A DNA stretch of 64,000 nt, from NCBI GenBank assembly GCA_900108205.1, contig FNUU01000007.1:1-64000 (forward strand), read 5' to 3'. The position numbers and the translations under genes were made by a program. The stretch is from Eubacterium ruminantium. Lineage in GTDB: Bacteria > Bacillota > Clostridia > Lachnospirales > Lachnospiraceae. The notes below the pieces were generated by a model that was not told the DNA's origin, searched no databases, and saw nothing but the letters and a program-made list of their open reading frames with translations. Numbering within the stretch: the first letter of the stretch is position 1; each line of letters starts with the position of its first letter. Below, piece by piece: positions 18,773 to 27,090 of this stretch.

Positions 18773-18826
18773 TTTAATTTAATAATAATTATGCCTTTGA
18801 TCTTGGTCATTGGCATTATTTTATAT

Positions 18827-18899
18827 GGGCTACTAGCTCAGGCGGTAGAGCACTTGACTTTTAATCAAGTTGTCGCGGGTTCGAGTCCCGCGTGGCTCA
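18827..18899 (+). tRNA. tRNA-Lys (anticodon TTT)
   Basis: 73-base cloverleaf. Acceptor GGGCTAC/GTGGCTC with two wobble pairs; anticodon arm CTTGA-CTTTTAA-TCAAG. Discriminator A; no encoded CCA. Confidence 0.95.
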
Positions 18900-18909
18900 T
18901 GATATAATA

Positions 18910-18957
18910 AAACCGACATATTCACATTAAAACGTGAATCATGTCGGTTTCTTTTTG
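18910..18957 (+). terminator. Terminator after tRNA-Lys
   Basis: AAACCGACAT 18910-18919 pairs with ATGTCGGTTT 18941-18950. ATTCAC 18920-18925 pairs with GTGAAT 18934-18939, with one bulged C. CTTTTTG follows. It separates the first eight tRNA genes from tRNA-Leu. Confidence 0.88.
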
Positions 18958-18988
18958 CAGATAATGAGCCGCGATATGGTGGACCAAC

Positions 18989-19094
18989 CAATATATCGGT
19001 TCTAAAATAACCGGACCAATAACGTAGAATGTTTTTTCGAGAGTGCAGTATCAAAAAAGTAGGAATAGTGGGGCGCTATGTGCCGGTGGCACAT
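18989..19094 (+). repeat. Repeat family A, copy 1
   Basis: Contains the hairpin CGGTT-CTAAAAT-AACCG and ends in ATGTGCC-GGT-GGCACAT (19078-19094). Bases 19013-19073 match the reverse complement of 62796-62856 at about 50 of 61 positions by eye, and shorter relatives occur at 25390 and 52696. Lies between the tRNA-Lys terminator and tRNA-Leu. Function unknown. Confidence 0.7.
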
Positions 19095-19150
19095 GTCTGG
19101 CAGAATCACCGCAATGCAACGAAGTTATTAAAATGTATAATAATATTTTC

Positions 19151-19179
19151 TTGTTTTATAATGATAAATGTGGTAAAAT
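19151..19179 (+). promoter_or_regulatory. Promoter candidate for tRNA-Leu
   Basis: TTGTTT 19151-19156 and TAAAAT 19174-19179, spacer 17, about 50 bases before tRNA-Leu. Confidence 0.5.
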
Positions 19180-19230
19180 TCTTGACTGTGAGTCGAGAGG
19201 GAAGATAATTCTTCCGACTGACATTAACCT

Positions 19231-19312
19231 GCGGATATGGCGGAATTGGCAGACGCGCCAGATTTAGGTTCTGGTGGGGAATCCCGTGCAGGTTCAACTC
19301 CTGTTATCCGCA
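19231..19312 (+). tRNA. tRNA-Leu (anticodon TAG)
   Basis: 82-base class II tRNA. Acceptor GCGGATA/TATCCGC; anticodon arm CCAGA-TTTAGGT-TCTGG; a long variable arm, as expected for Leu. Discriminator A; no encoded CCA. Confidence 0.96.
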
Positions 19313-19325
19313 CTTATATTTTGTC

Positions 19326-19358
19326 AAGGCTTGTCTTGGTTTGGGGCAAGCTTTTTTT
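19326..19358 (+). terminator. Terminator after tRNA-Leu
   Basis: AAGGCTTG 19326-19333 pairs with CAAGCTTT 19347-19354 (one G-U), then a T run to 19358. Confidence 0.8.
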
Positions 19359-19678
19359 GTTGCTTAAACACCAGATGTTGCGCCTGACACAGTACCGGAT
19401 ACGGCATCGGATGAGGTGGTAAATGTTACGCTTGATGTGATTCTTAACGTGGTGCCGCAGATGGAATTGATACATAGCTTTTACATTGCTGAAAATGATC
19501 TGATAATTCAAAATAATAGAAAAGTGATAAAAAAATTGATTGAAAAAAAATACATAATATTGCGTAATATTCCATTTAAAAAAAATAATAACTATGTTAT
19601 TATAAGAAATGTATGGCTTTTTGAAAGCCTATACATTTTTGGATGACAATTTTTATTATTTTTTTGAGGTGAAGGACA
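19359..19678 (+). other. Intergenic region before the AI-2E family gene
   Basis: No gene I can support. An open frame (stop at 19646) exists, but its end is made of the hairpin AAATGTATGGCTTT 19607-19620 / AAAGCC-T-ATACATTT 19624-19638 followed by T, so it looks like a terminator or leader structure rather than coding sequence. TTTAAA 19575-19580 and TATTAT 19598-19603 (spacer 17) could be the promoter of the downstream gene, placing this hairpin at the mRNA 5' end. Bases 19370-19445 are richer in G+C than the flanks; the cause is unknown. Confidence 0.4.
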
Positions 19679-21391
19679 TTGGGTAAAAAATGGAGTAATG
19701 AAGACTGGAAGAAATGCAGCGTTCTTGCAGTATCTTTGTGTATAGTTGTAACATTTTACATGCTGCTGGGTAAACTGCCGGGGGTATTAAAATTCCTGGG
19801 TATGATAATCGGGGCATTCACACCGATCATCATGGGATGTGTCATAGCATTCCTGCTGACTCCTGTAATGAATTTCTTTAAGGGAGTATTTTCAAAATTA
19901 TTTATAAAGATCATGGGGGAGAAGAAAAAGCTGACTGCTGTTAAAATCGCAAACGTAATGGCAGTTGCTGTTTCACTTATCATTCTTCTGTCTATAGTGG
20001 TAGGACTTCTTATAGTTCTTATTCCGGAGCTTCAGAGAAGTATAACCATGCTTTCAAATGAAATACCGAATTACATTGAAAATGCAAAAGCCTGGCTGAA
20101 GAATCTCTCATTCCTTAAGAAGTATCCTAAGATTTATGAGGCAGTCAGTACAAATCTTGATAAGATTCAGGATAACCTTGTTAAGATCATTGCCGATAAG
20201 CTTCTTCCAAATATTGATACCATTGTTGTTAAGATTTCTTCAGGTATCATCGGCGGTGTTAAATTTGTATTTAACTTCTTCGTAGGTATTATCATTGCGG
20301 CATATATCCTCTACAGCAAAGAGAGACTTTCTGCAAATGGCAAGAAAATGATCTTTGGTGTATTTAAGAAGAAGGCAGGAACAGTAGTGCTGGATTCGCT
20401 TTCATTTATGAATAATGTATTTGGCGGATTCATAGACGGAAAGATTTTGGATTCTCTGATCATAGGTGTTATATGTGCAATATTCTGTCTCTTCGTGGAT
20501 ATGCCTTATGCAATCCTTGTATCAGTTACTGTAGGTATCACAAATATCATTCCGTTCTTTGGACCTTTCATAGGTGCCGTGCCATGTTCGCTCCTTATAC
20601 TGGTGGCAGATCCTCTGAAGTGTCTGATATTTGTTATATTTATACTTATTCTCCAGCAGATAGACGGAAATATCCTTGGACCGCTTATCCTTGGAGATTC
20701 GACAGGCCTTTCAGGACTCTGGGTAATGGTGGCAATCCTTGTCGGAGGAAACCTGTTTGGCTTTATAGGAATGCTTCTGGGTGTTCCGGTGCTGGCATGT
20801 GTCTATGCACTTATAAATGTTATTATAGATGGCAAGCTGAAAAAGCAGAATCTGTCAACGGCTACAGATTACTATCTGACTCTTCACGGATTTGATGAAA
20901 AGGGAGAACCGATAAGAGTTAAGAGACAGGTTTCTGCCGGAAATGACAGACGAAGCAGAAAACAGAATAAGAAGCGTAAGAATTCCAAGGATATCATGGA
21001 AACCAGAGAGAATATCAGAGAAAAGGTTGGCATGAATATCGAGGATCAGATAAACAGTGAGAAGGTTGCTGCAGTAGAAGAAAAGAATAATGTATCAGCA
21101 AAGACAAATGCTGCTACGCATTATAATGATTATCTGAAGAAGAATGATTACTACAGAAACAGACGACCTAGTAACGCTAACAGAAAAACTGTTATCGAGA
21201 ATGAGAAGAAGGAACCGGAAGCAGGAAAGAAGAATTACCATACTGAAAGAAAAAATGCGGATGAACAGAATATAAAAAAGGTTCAGAATGTAAGACAGAA
21301 TAATCATAAAACGAACATCACAAGGAATAAACCTGTTTCAAATAAACCGCAGGGAAATGCCGGAAAGAGTGAGAAGAAGGACGGCGAATAA
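19679..21391 (+). CDS. AI-2E family transporter (TqsA/PerM-like)
   Basis: A 570-residue membrane protein of the AI-2E/PerM family. Its members include AI-2 exporters and sodium/proton antiporters, so the name does not fix the substrate. About eight membrane segments within residues 1-395, with GFIDGKILDSLIIGVICAI and QQIDGNILGPLILGDSTGL typical of the family. The last 170 residues are a hydrophilic, Lys/Asn/Arg-rich tail without a recognised domain, longer than in most relatives. TTG start after GAGGTGAAGG; no in-frame ATG is near. Confidence 0.87.
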   Translation: MGKKWSNEDWKKCSVLAVSLCIVVTFYMLLGKLPGVLKFLGMIIGAFTPIIMGCVIAFLLTPVMNFFKGVFSKLFIKIMGEKKKLTAVKIANVMAVAVSLIILLSIVVGLLIVLIPELQRSITMLSNEIPNYIENAKAWLKNLSFLKKYPKIYEAVSTNLDKIQDNLVKIIADKLLPNIDTIVVKISSGIIGGVKFVFNFFVGIIIAAYILYSKERLSANGKKMIFGVFKKKAGTVVLDSLSFMNNVFGGFIDGKILDSLIIGVICAIFCLFVDMPYAILVSVTVGITNIIPFFGPFIGAVPCSLLILVADPLKCLIFVIFILILQQIDGNILGPLILGDSTGLSGLWVMVAILVGGNLFGFIGMLLGVPVLACVYALINVIIDGKLKKQNLSTATDYYLTLHGFDEKGEPIRVKRQVSAGNDRRSRKQNKKRKNSKDIMETRENIREKVGMNIEDQINSEKVAAVEEKNNVSAKTNAATHYNDYLKKNDYYRNRRPSNANRKTVIENEKKEPEAGKKNYHTERKNADEQNIKKVQNVRQNNHKTNITRNKPVSNKPQGNAGKSEKKDGE

Positions 21392-21475
21392 GAATATAAG
21401 AAAAGTATGGAAAAGACCAGAATAATGTTATAAAATCAATTTATGATAAATGTATTGAAGACAGGAGGGGTTAAC

Positions 21476-22378
21476 GTGTCAACTAGAACAGCCTATAATA
21501 ATAAAGAGATGCTGGCATGGACAGCGCATTTTGCAGATATCATGGAGACCAGTCCGGAGAAGATAAAGCTTATGAATATCTGCGGCAAGGAGAAGAATAT
21601 CATACCTACCATTGAAACACATAAGAGAGTTATGATATTTGCGGATGCAACTCATGAGAATCTTTTCTATGAACTTTGGGAGAAGGGCATAGGAGATTAT
21701 GATGTCTGGTTTGCAGAGGGACTTATCCCAAATGATAATGTTAAGCATGCAAAGGTTATTGATTTTGCCAATAAGAAGCTTACAGTTCCTTCAGTAGTAT
21801 TCATTTTAAATGAGAATACTAGAGAGTCCTACAGGATCGGTATGAAGAATGAATTCTTCAGCAAGGGTACAGTCAAGTACGTAGGAAATGAGATCAGAGC
21901 CATTATCATGAGTATGCTGGGAGTTGATTCACATGACACCATAGCTATTGTAAGCGGTGAGAGTATTGTTATTGAGTCGGCTATCATTGCCAGTGAAGGA
22001 ACTATAATTGCGGTAGAGCCTGATGAACAGGATAAGAGGACTATGGAAGAAAATGTAGCCAAGTTTGGTGTTCATAATGTCCAGATAATTCCTGATCTTT
22101 CAGAGGAGTCTCTTGCGAAGATACCTGTTCCGAGACTTTCATTTATAGTTGCAACAAAGTATCTTGAGAAGGATATAGAGAGACTTATTACCAAGAATCC
22201 AAAGATGCAGTTTGTAATCTATACTCTTGAGCTGGATGTCCTCAGTACCATCAAGGATATCTTTGAAAGACATAACATCAAGAATATGGAAGTCACTCAG
22301 GTTACGATCAGCAAAACCGACAAGAACAGCGTATTTGTTTCACAGCCGTCACCATGGCTTATCACAGGTGAGATTTAA
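21476..22378 (+). CDS. Divergent CbiE/CbiT-like protein lacking the SAM-binding motif
   Basis: A 300-residue protein that aligns with the C-terminal half of CbiE and all of CbiT in the genuine CbiET at 49129. Its segment EFFSKG..GNEIRAIIMSML parallels ESFIREEGVPITKEEIRSIV there, and the last ITG resembles the usual CbiT end. At methyltransferase motif I, the genuine protein has YDIGSGTGGVS and this one has AIVSGESIVIE, without the glycine pattern that holds S-adenosylmethionine. The first half of CbiE is also missing. It is therefore unlikely to methylate precorrin, and may be a binding or scaffold paralogue. It is far from the cobalamin genes and has its own terminator. I use GTG 21476 because AGGAGGGG sits just before it; ATG 21443 is the alternative. 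Confidence 0.65.
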   Translation: MSTRTAYNNKEMLAWTAHFADIMETSPEKIKLMNICGKEKNIIPTIETHKRVMIFADATHENLFYELWEKGIGDYDVWFAEGLIPNDNVKHAKVIDFANKKLTVPSVVFILNENTRESYRIGMKNEFFSKGTVKYVGNEIRAIIMSMLGVDSHDTIAIVSGESIVIESAIIASEGTIIAVEPDEQDKRTMEENVAKFGVHNVQIIPDLSEESLAKIPVPRLSFIVATKYLEKDIERLITKNPKMQFVIYTLELDVLSTIKDIFERHNIKNMEVTQVTISKTDKNSVFVSQPSPWLITGEI

Positions 22379-22473
22379 GCAGACCTCGGGGGATAAATTG
22401 ATTTGCAAAAAAGAAATCGATTTTGGCATCAGAGCGTGATAAAGCATAGATAAAAAATAATTATAAGATAATA

Positions 22474-22514
22474 GATAATATGCTCCCTCAATCAGGTGGA
22501 GCATATTATTTTTT
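22474..22514 (+). terminator. Terminator after the CbiT-like gene
   Basis: AATATGCTCC 22477-22486 pairs with GGAGCATATT 22498-22507, extendable to 13 bp, followed by a T run. Confidence 0.85.
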
Positions 22515-22526
22515 CCAAGTAGATTA

Positions 22527-22555
22527 TTGAAAAATCATACAATATATTGTAGAAT
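22527..22555 (+). promoter_or_regulatory. Promoter for leuS
   Basis: TTGAAA 22527-22532 and TAGAAT 22550-22555, spacer 17. Predicted transcription start near 22562, about 170 bases before leuS. Confidence 0.65.
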
Positions 22556-22558
22556 AAC

Positions 22559-22670
22559 TAAATCTGCATATATTTTTGCTGTGAAGACCTTCTGAAGCAG
22601 ACTGTTGCAGATTTACGGAAAGTAAAATTTGAAGAAGCAGGTGTTGATGTTCAAAATGCGTTCTTTTTTT
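22559..22670 (+). promoter_or_regulatory. Structured leuS leader with putative attenuator
   Basis: TAAATCTGCA 22559-22568 pairs perfectly with TGCAGATTTA 22606-22615 at the expected RNA 5' end. Downstream, AAGAAGCA 22632-22639 can pair with TGC-G-TTCTT (22657-22665, one bulge), followed by a run of T to 22669, as in an intrinsic terminator in front of the gene. I could not find the T-box sequence AGGGTGGNACCGCG. A leucine-responsive attenuator of another kind is possible; this is inference. Confidence 0.45.
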
Positions 22671-22733
22671 AGGAAAATATTTTGGCAGAAACATCATTTA
22701 AACAAATGAAAAATAGATTTGGAGGAAAGTAAA

Positions 22734-25163
22734 ATGGCAACCCAGTATAATCACAAATTAATTGAGGCCAAATGGACGAAAAAATGGGAAGAAAAGCCGG
22801 TAAATGTTAATGATGGTATTAAACCAAAGTATTACTGCCTGGATATGTTCCCTTATCCATCAGGAAATGGCCTTCATGTAGGACATTGGAGAGGATATGT
22901 TATATCGGATGTATGGAGCAGATATCAGCTTATGCATGGCAAATATGTTATCCATCCGATGGGCTGGGATGCATTTGGACTTCCTGCAGAGAATTATGCA
23001 ATAAAGAACGGTATCCATCCTTCTATTTCTACAGCTGCAAATATTGCAAGCATCAAGAAGCAGATCAAGCAGATTGCTGCTATCTATGACTGGGATATGG
23101 AAGTAAATACAACTGATCCGGATTATTTTAAGTGGACTCAGTGGATATTTGTTCAGATGTTTAAGCATGGTCTTGCATATGAGAAGGAGATGCCTATCAA
23201 CTGGTGTCCTTCATGTAAGACAGGTCTTGCAAATGAAGAGGTTAAGGAAGGAAAATGTGAGCGTTGCGGCGCTGACGTTACTAAGAAGAATCTTCGTCAG
23301 TGGATGCTGAAGATCACAGCTTATGCTGAAAGACTTCTTAATGATCTTGATAAGCTTGACTGGCCTGAGAAGGTTAAGAAGATGCAGACTGAATGGATCG
23401 GTAAATCTACCGGTGCAGAGGTTCAGTTCAAGATAGATGGCCGTGATGATGAGATCACAGTATATACAACAAGACCTGATACCTTATATGGTGCAACATT
23501 TATGGTCCTTGCTCCTGAGCATGCACTTGCTGCAGGACTTTCCACACCTGAAACAAAGCAGGCTGTTGATGAGTATATTTATCAGACATCACTTCGTTCA
23601 TCAGTAGACCGTATGGCAGATCATGAGAAGACAGGTGTATTTACAGGAAGCTATGCAATCAATCCGCTTAACGGAGCTAAGATTCCAATCTGGCTTTCTG
23701 ACTATGTACTTGCAGATTATGGTACAGGTGCTATCATGTGCGTTCCTGCTCATGATGACAGAGACTTTGAGTTTGCAACCAAGTTTAATATTCCTATCAT
23801 CCAGGTTATCGCAAAGGATGGTAAAGAGATAGAAAATATGACAGAGGCCTATACAGAGGCTTCGGGTGTAATGATCAATTCCGGAGAGTGGAATGGCATG
23901 GAATCCTCTGTGCTTAAGAAGGAAGCGCCTCATATTATTGAAGAGAAGGGCTTTGGAAAGGCAACCACTAATTATAAGCTTCGTGACTGGGTATTCTCAC
24001 GTCAGAGATATTGGGGTGAGCCGATTCCTATCATTCATTGCCCTGATTGTGGAGCAGTTCCGGTACCGGAGGATCAGCTTCCGCTTACACTTCCTGAGGT
24101 TGAGAAGTATGAGCCTACAGGAACAGGTGAATCACCTCTTGCTGCAATTGACAGCTGGGTAAATACAACATGTCCTTGCTGCGGCAAGCCTGCAAAGAGA
24201 GAGACAAATACAATGCCTCAGTGGGCAGGTTCATCATGGTATTTCCTGAGATATGTTGATGTTAAGAATGATAAGGAGCTTGTTTCTAAAGAGAAGGCTG
24301 ATAAGTATCTCCCTGTAGATATGTATATCGGTGGTGTAGAGCATGCGGTTCTTCATCTGCTTTATTCAAGATTCTATACAAAGTTCCTTTATGATATCGG
24401 AGTTGTTGGATTTGATGAGCCATTTACAAAGCTCTTTAATCAGGGAATGATCTGCGGACGTGACAGAGAAACAGGAAAACCTACCAAGATGAGTAAATCT
24501 CTTGGAAATATTGTTTCTCCTGATGATATTGTAAATGATTACGGCTGTGATGCACTTCGTCTCTATGAGCTTTTTGTGGGACCACCTGAACTTGACTCAA
24601 TCTGGGATGATGCAGGAATCGATGGTATTTCAAGATTTATCAAGAGATTCTATACAATGGTTATGGATAATGCAGACAAGAATGTGGCTGAATCTCCTGA
24701 ACTTCTCAGACTTCGTCATGGCCTCATCAGAGATATTTCTCAGAGACTTGAGAGCTTCAGCTTAAATACAGTTATTTCTGCATTTATGGAATATAACAAT
24801 AAATTTGTAGACCTTACAAAGAGTACAGGAGTTGATAAGGAAACACTTAAGACTATGGTTAAGCTCCTCGCTCCATTTGCTCCTCATATCGGAGAAGAAC
24901 TCTGGGAGGTTCTTGGCGGAACAGATTCGGTATTCCATGAGACATGGCCGGAGTTTGATGAAGGTCATCTTAAGGCTGATACCATTACACTTCCTGTTCA
25001 GGTTTGCGGAAAGACAAGAGTAACAGTCGATGTTCCTGCAGATGCAGATAAGGATACGATAATTGCTCTTGGTAAGGAAGCACTTGGTGATCGTATCGCC
25101 GGAAAGACTATAGTTAAGGAAATCTATGTTCCTGGTAAGATTATCAATATTGTTGCAAAATAA
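22734..25163 (+). CDS. leuS: Leucyl-tRNA synthetase
   Basis: An 809-residue class I aminoacyl-tRNA synthetase charging tRNA-Leu. HIGH-type motif HVGH at 48-51 (PYPSGNGLHVGH) and KMSKS at 585-589; zinc-site cysteines CPSC..CERC near 160-180 and a second CP(D/C)C pair after 430; the CP1 editing domain has TTRPDTLYGATFMVLAPEH. A normal bacterial LeuS length. ATG 22734 is set by GGAGG at 22721-22725. A single-gene unit behind a structured leader. Confidence 0.98.
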   Translation: MATQYNHKLIEAKWTKKWEEKPVNVNDGIKPKYYCLDMFPYPSGNGLHVGHWRGYVISDVWSRYQLMHGKYVIHPMGWDAFGLPAENYAIKNGIHPSISTAANIASIKKQIKQIAAIYDWDMEVNTTDPDYFKWTQWIFVQMFKHGLAYEKEMPINWCPSCKTGLANEEVKEGKCERCGADVTKKNLRQWMLKITAYAERLLNDLDKLDWPEKVKKMQTEWIGKSTGAEVQFKIDGRDDEITVYTTRPDTLYGATFMVLAPEHALAAGLSTPETKQAVDEYIYQTSLRSSVDRMADHEKTGVFTGSYAINPLNGAKIPIWLSDYVLADYGTGAIMCVPAHDDRDFEFATKFNIPIIQVIAKDGKEIENMTEAYTEASGVMINSGEWNGMESSVLKKEAPHIIEEKGFGKATTNYKLRDWVFSRQRYWGEPIPIIHCPDCGAVPVPEDQLPLTLPEVEKYEPTGTGESPLAAIDSWVNTTCPCCGKPAKRETNTMPQWAGSSWYFLRYVDVKNDKELVSKEKADKYLPVDMYIGGVEHAVLHLLYSRFYTKFLYDIGVVGFDEPFTKLFNQGMICGRDRETGKPTKMSKSLGNIVSPDDIVNDYGCDALRLYELFVGPPELDSIWDDAGIDGISRFIKRFYTMVMDNADKNVAESPELLRLRHGLIRDISQRLESFSLNTVISAFMEYNNKFVDLTKSTGVDKETLKTMVKLLAPFAPHIGEELWEVLGGTDSVFHETWPEFDEGHLKADTITLPVQVCGKTRVTVDVPADADKDTIIALGKEALGDRIAGKTIVKEIYVPGKIINIVAK

Positions 25164-25198
25164 GGAATAACAAAATAAAGATTTTTATTGCAATAGAA

Positions 25199-25227
25199 TT
25201 GACAAAGCGGTTGTATTGTTGTAAAAG
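25199..25227 (+). promoter_or_regulatory. Strong promoter in the leuS-protease gap
   Basis: TTGACA 25199-25204 and TAAAAG 25222-25227, spacer 17, 36 bases after the leuS stop. It points into 270 bases of non-coding, hairpin-rich sequence before the next gene. Confidence 0.6.
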
Positions 25228-25239
25228 AAATGTTGATAG

Positions 25240-25270
25240 ATACAGAGTCTGTTTAATACAGACTCTGTAT
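25240..25270. other. Perfect 13-bp intergenic hairpin
   Basis: ATACAGAGTCTGT 25240-25252 and ACAGACTCTGTAT 25258-25270 with loop TTAAT. No T run follows, so it is not a standard terminator. It begins about 10 bases after the predicted transcription start. Confidence 0.6.
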
Positions 25271-25273
25271 TAA

Positions 25274-25345
25274 TATATCTTGATAAGATACCGGAGGGAC
25301 TTTAGTCTCGCAGGATTATGAGATTCGGTTTTACTTCTCACAAGA
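25274..25345 (+). repeat. Repeat family B, copy before the protease gene
   Basis: Begins CTTGATAAGATACCGGAGG, shared with 40560-40577, and continues with GGGACTTTAGTCTCGCAGGA, similar to the copy near 46735. The variable arms (GGGACT-AGTCTC here, GAGGAGC-GCTTCTC at 40573) differ in sequence but keep pairing. Confidence 0.5.
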
Positions 25346-25389
25346 TACCCGTTATGCATGATGCATACTTAACTGTTCACATTTAATCG

Positions 25390-25445
25390 TTGTATCGGTT
25401 TAAAATAACCGAACCAAGTTGCAGATTTTTTTCTGCGATTACAGT
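25390..25445 (+). repeat. Repeat family A, partial copy 3
   Basis: TATCGGTTTAAAATAACCGA keeps the family hairpin (TCGGTT/AACCGA around TAAAAT) and continues with a diverged T-run segment. A possible promoter for the next gene overlaps its end (TTACAG 25439-25444, TAGTAT 25462-25467, spacer 17). Confidence 0.5.
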
Positions 25446-25508
25446 TCCTAAATTGTTAAAATAGTATAAGAAAGGATAAGTCGTGTATAATCGCGTGTGG
25501 GTGGGATT

Positions 25509-27065
25509 ATGAAAAAGTTTGGAAAAGCATTAAGCATTACAGTACTTGCAGTTGCATTAGGTTTAACCGGATGCGGTAAAAAGGATGATAAGGACAGCAA
25601 TGAGGCTGCAAGTAAAACGGAGAGCAGTGTTTCGGCTAAGGCAACAGAGGCTGCTACAAACGCTGTGACAGAATCGACAGAAAAGAATACAACAGAAGCA
25701 TCTTCTGAAGCAGATGATAAGTCGGAAAAGGCAACAGAAAACACAACGGAAAATATAGATCAGGAGCTCCCTTCAAAATACGATCCACGTCCTGATAAGG
25801 CTTCTGCAATCAGAAAGCAGGAGTGGGGTGACTGCTGGGATTTCGGCGGAATCTCAACTCTTGAGAGCTATCTTATCAAAGCAGGACTTGCCGATAAAGA
25901 TATCGATCTTTCAGAAGAAGATGTTATGTGGTGGGCTAACTGCGCTGGGGTCGGCGGCTGGACCAACAGAAGAAGGACTGATGGTGGTTATGCGGCTATG
26001 ACAGTCGGATATCTTATTACTATGGGAGCAAGAGCAGAAGCTGATATTCCTTATTTCGGTGATCCGGGTGACGATGATCCGCTTAATGATTATTTCGGAG
26101 AAAGCGGCAATCAGAGGCCGGAGAAATATGATACTGCTCCTGTTCTCTATGATGTTACCAACGTTATATATTTTGAAGATGCTTCACCTGAGCTGATAAA
26201 GAGTTATATATATAATTATGGTGCAATAACTGCGTCATATTATGATGATCGTGATGGTTTTAATCAGGAAACTGCAGCTCACTTCATTCCTAAGAAGGAC
26301 GATATGACCGCGCCGAATCATACTATTTCGGTGGTGGGATGGGATGATGATTATCCTGCAGAGAATTTTAAAGAGTACGATGGCAAGAAGCCTGAGAAGA
26401 ACGGCGCGTGGCTTATCAAGAACAGCTATGGTGAGGATTTTGGTTCGGATGGCGGGTATATTCATATTTCCTATGAAGATGGATATCTGTTCGAAAATGA
26501 AGAATACAACTATATGTATGCTGTATGTGGTGCCAGAAAGCATGATGACAGAAAGGTTTATCTTCATGATGAATATGGCTCAATAGTTTCATGGGAACCG
26601 GTAGAAGGCGGCAACAATACCTATGCCAATATATTTGATTTTGGTGAAGGAGAGAGACTTACCGAAGTTAGTTTTGTAACATGGGCTAAGGATGCTACGT
26701 ATGAAGTATATTATGCACCTGTTGATGGCGATAAGCCATCTTCAGATCAGTCAACATGGAAGAGTCTTGTTTCCGGAAAAGTTGAATATGACGGATATAA
26801 GACCGTGATGGTTGATAATGAGATTGATGTACCTGCCGGAAAGGGTGCGATCGTTCTTGTACTTTCCGGTGAAAAGACAGCCATCGGAACAGATGAGAAC
26901 AAAATGATGATGTCACTCCCTCTCTATAATGCAATAACTGACAAGGGCACAGCCTTTTACATGAAAGACGGAGAGTTTACGACTGCTGAGCGTCATCAAA
27001 AAGTGGACGACTTAGAATATACTGAAGAAGTTAATTTCTGTATACGTGCATATACTGTGAAATAA
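25509..27065 (+). CDS. Papain-like (C1 family) cysteine protease lipoprotein
   Basis: A 518-residue surface lipoprotein. Signal peptide with lipobox LTGC (C22 lipidated), then a Ser/Thr/Glu-rich linker to about residue 80, then a papain-fold domain. Catalytic residues are visible: C109 in WGDCWDFG, H271 in NHTISVVGWDD and N305 in AWLIKNSYG. The usual CGSCW is replaced by GDCW, as in the branch that carries a C-terminal lectin-like domain. That domain probably fills the last 170 residues. Start at ATG 25509; GTG 25497 in frame has no better ribosome site. Substrate unknown. The phosphatase gene follows after 25 bases. Confidence 0.85.
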   Translation: MKKFGKALSITVLAVALGLTGCGKKDDKDSNEAASKTESSVSAKATEAATNAVTESTEKNTTEASSEADDKSEKATENTTENIDQELPSKYDPRPDKASAIRKQEWGDCWDFGGISTLESYLIKAGLADKDIDLSEEDVMWWANCAGVGGWTNRRRTDGGYAAMTVGYLITMGARAEADIPYFGDPGDDDPLNDYFGESGNQRPEKYDTAPVLYDVTNVIYFEDASPELIKSYIYNYGAITASYYDDRDGFNQETAAHFIPKKDDMTAPNHTISVVGWDDDYPAENFKEYDGKKPEKNGAWLIKNSYGEDFGSDGGYIHISYEDGYLFENEEYNYMYAVCGARKHDDRKVYLHDEYGSIVSWEPVEGGNNTYANIFDFGEGERLTEVSFVTWAKDATYEVYYAPVDGDKPSSDQSTWKSLVSGKVEYDGYKTVMVDNEIDVPAGKGAIVLVLSGEKTAIGTDENKMMMSLPLYNAITDKGTAFYMKDGEFTTAERHQKVDDLEYTEEVNFCIRAYTVK

Positions 27066-27090
27066 ATCAATTTGAAAAGAGATAGTTACG

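Noticed and set aside
19416..19646. Plus-strand 76-residue open frame after tRNA-Leu
   Set aside because: Its C-terminus is made by a terminator-like hairpin and it has no ribosome site before the GTG; the earlier part is low-complexity.
20473..20895. 140-residue plus-strand frame inside the AI-2E family gene
   Set aside because: Out-of-frame shadow, Cys/Arg/Tyr-rich, with no start signals.
22515..22733. T-box riboswitch before leuS
   Set aside because: The conserved AGGGTGGNACCGCG element is missing, so only an unspecified attenuator is proposed.
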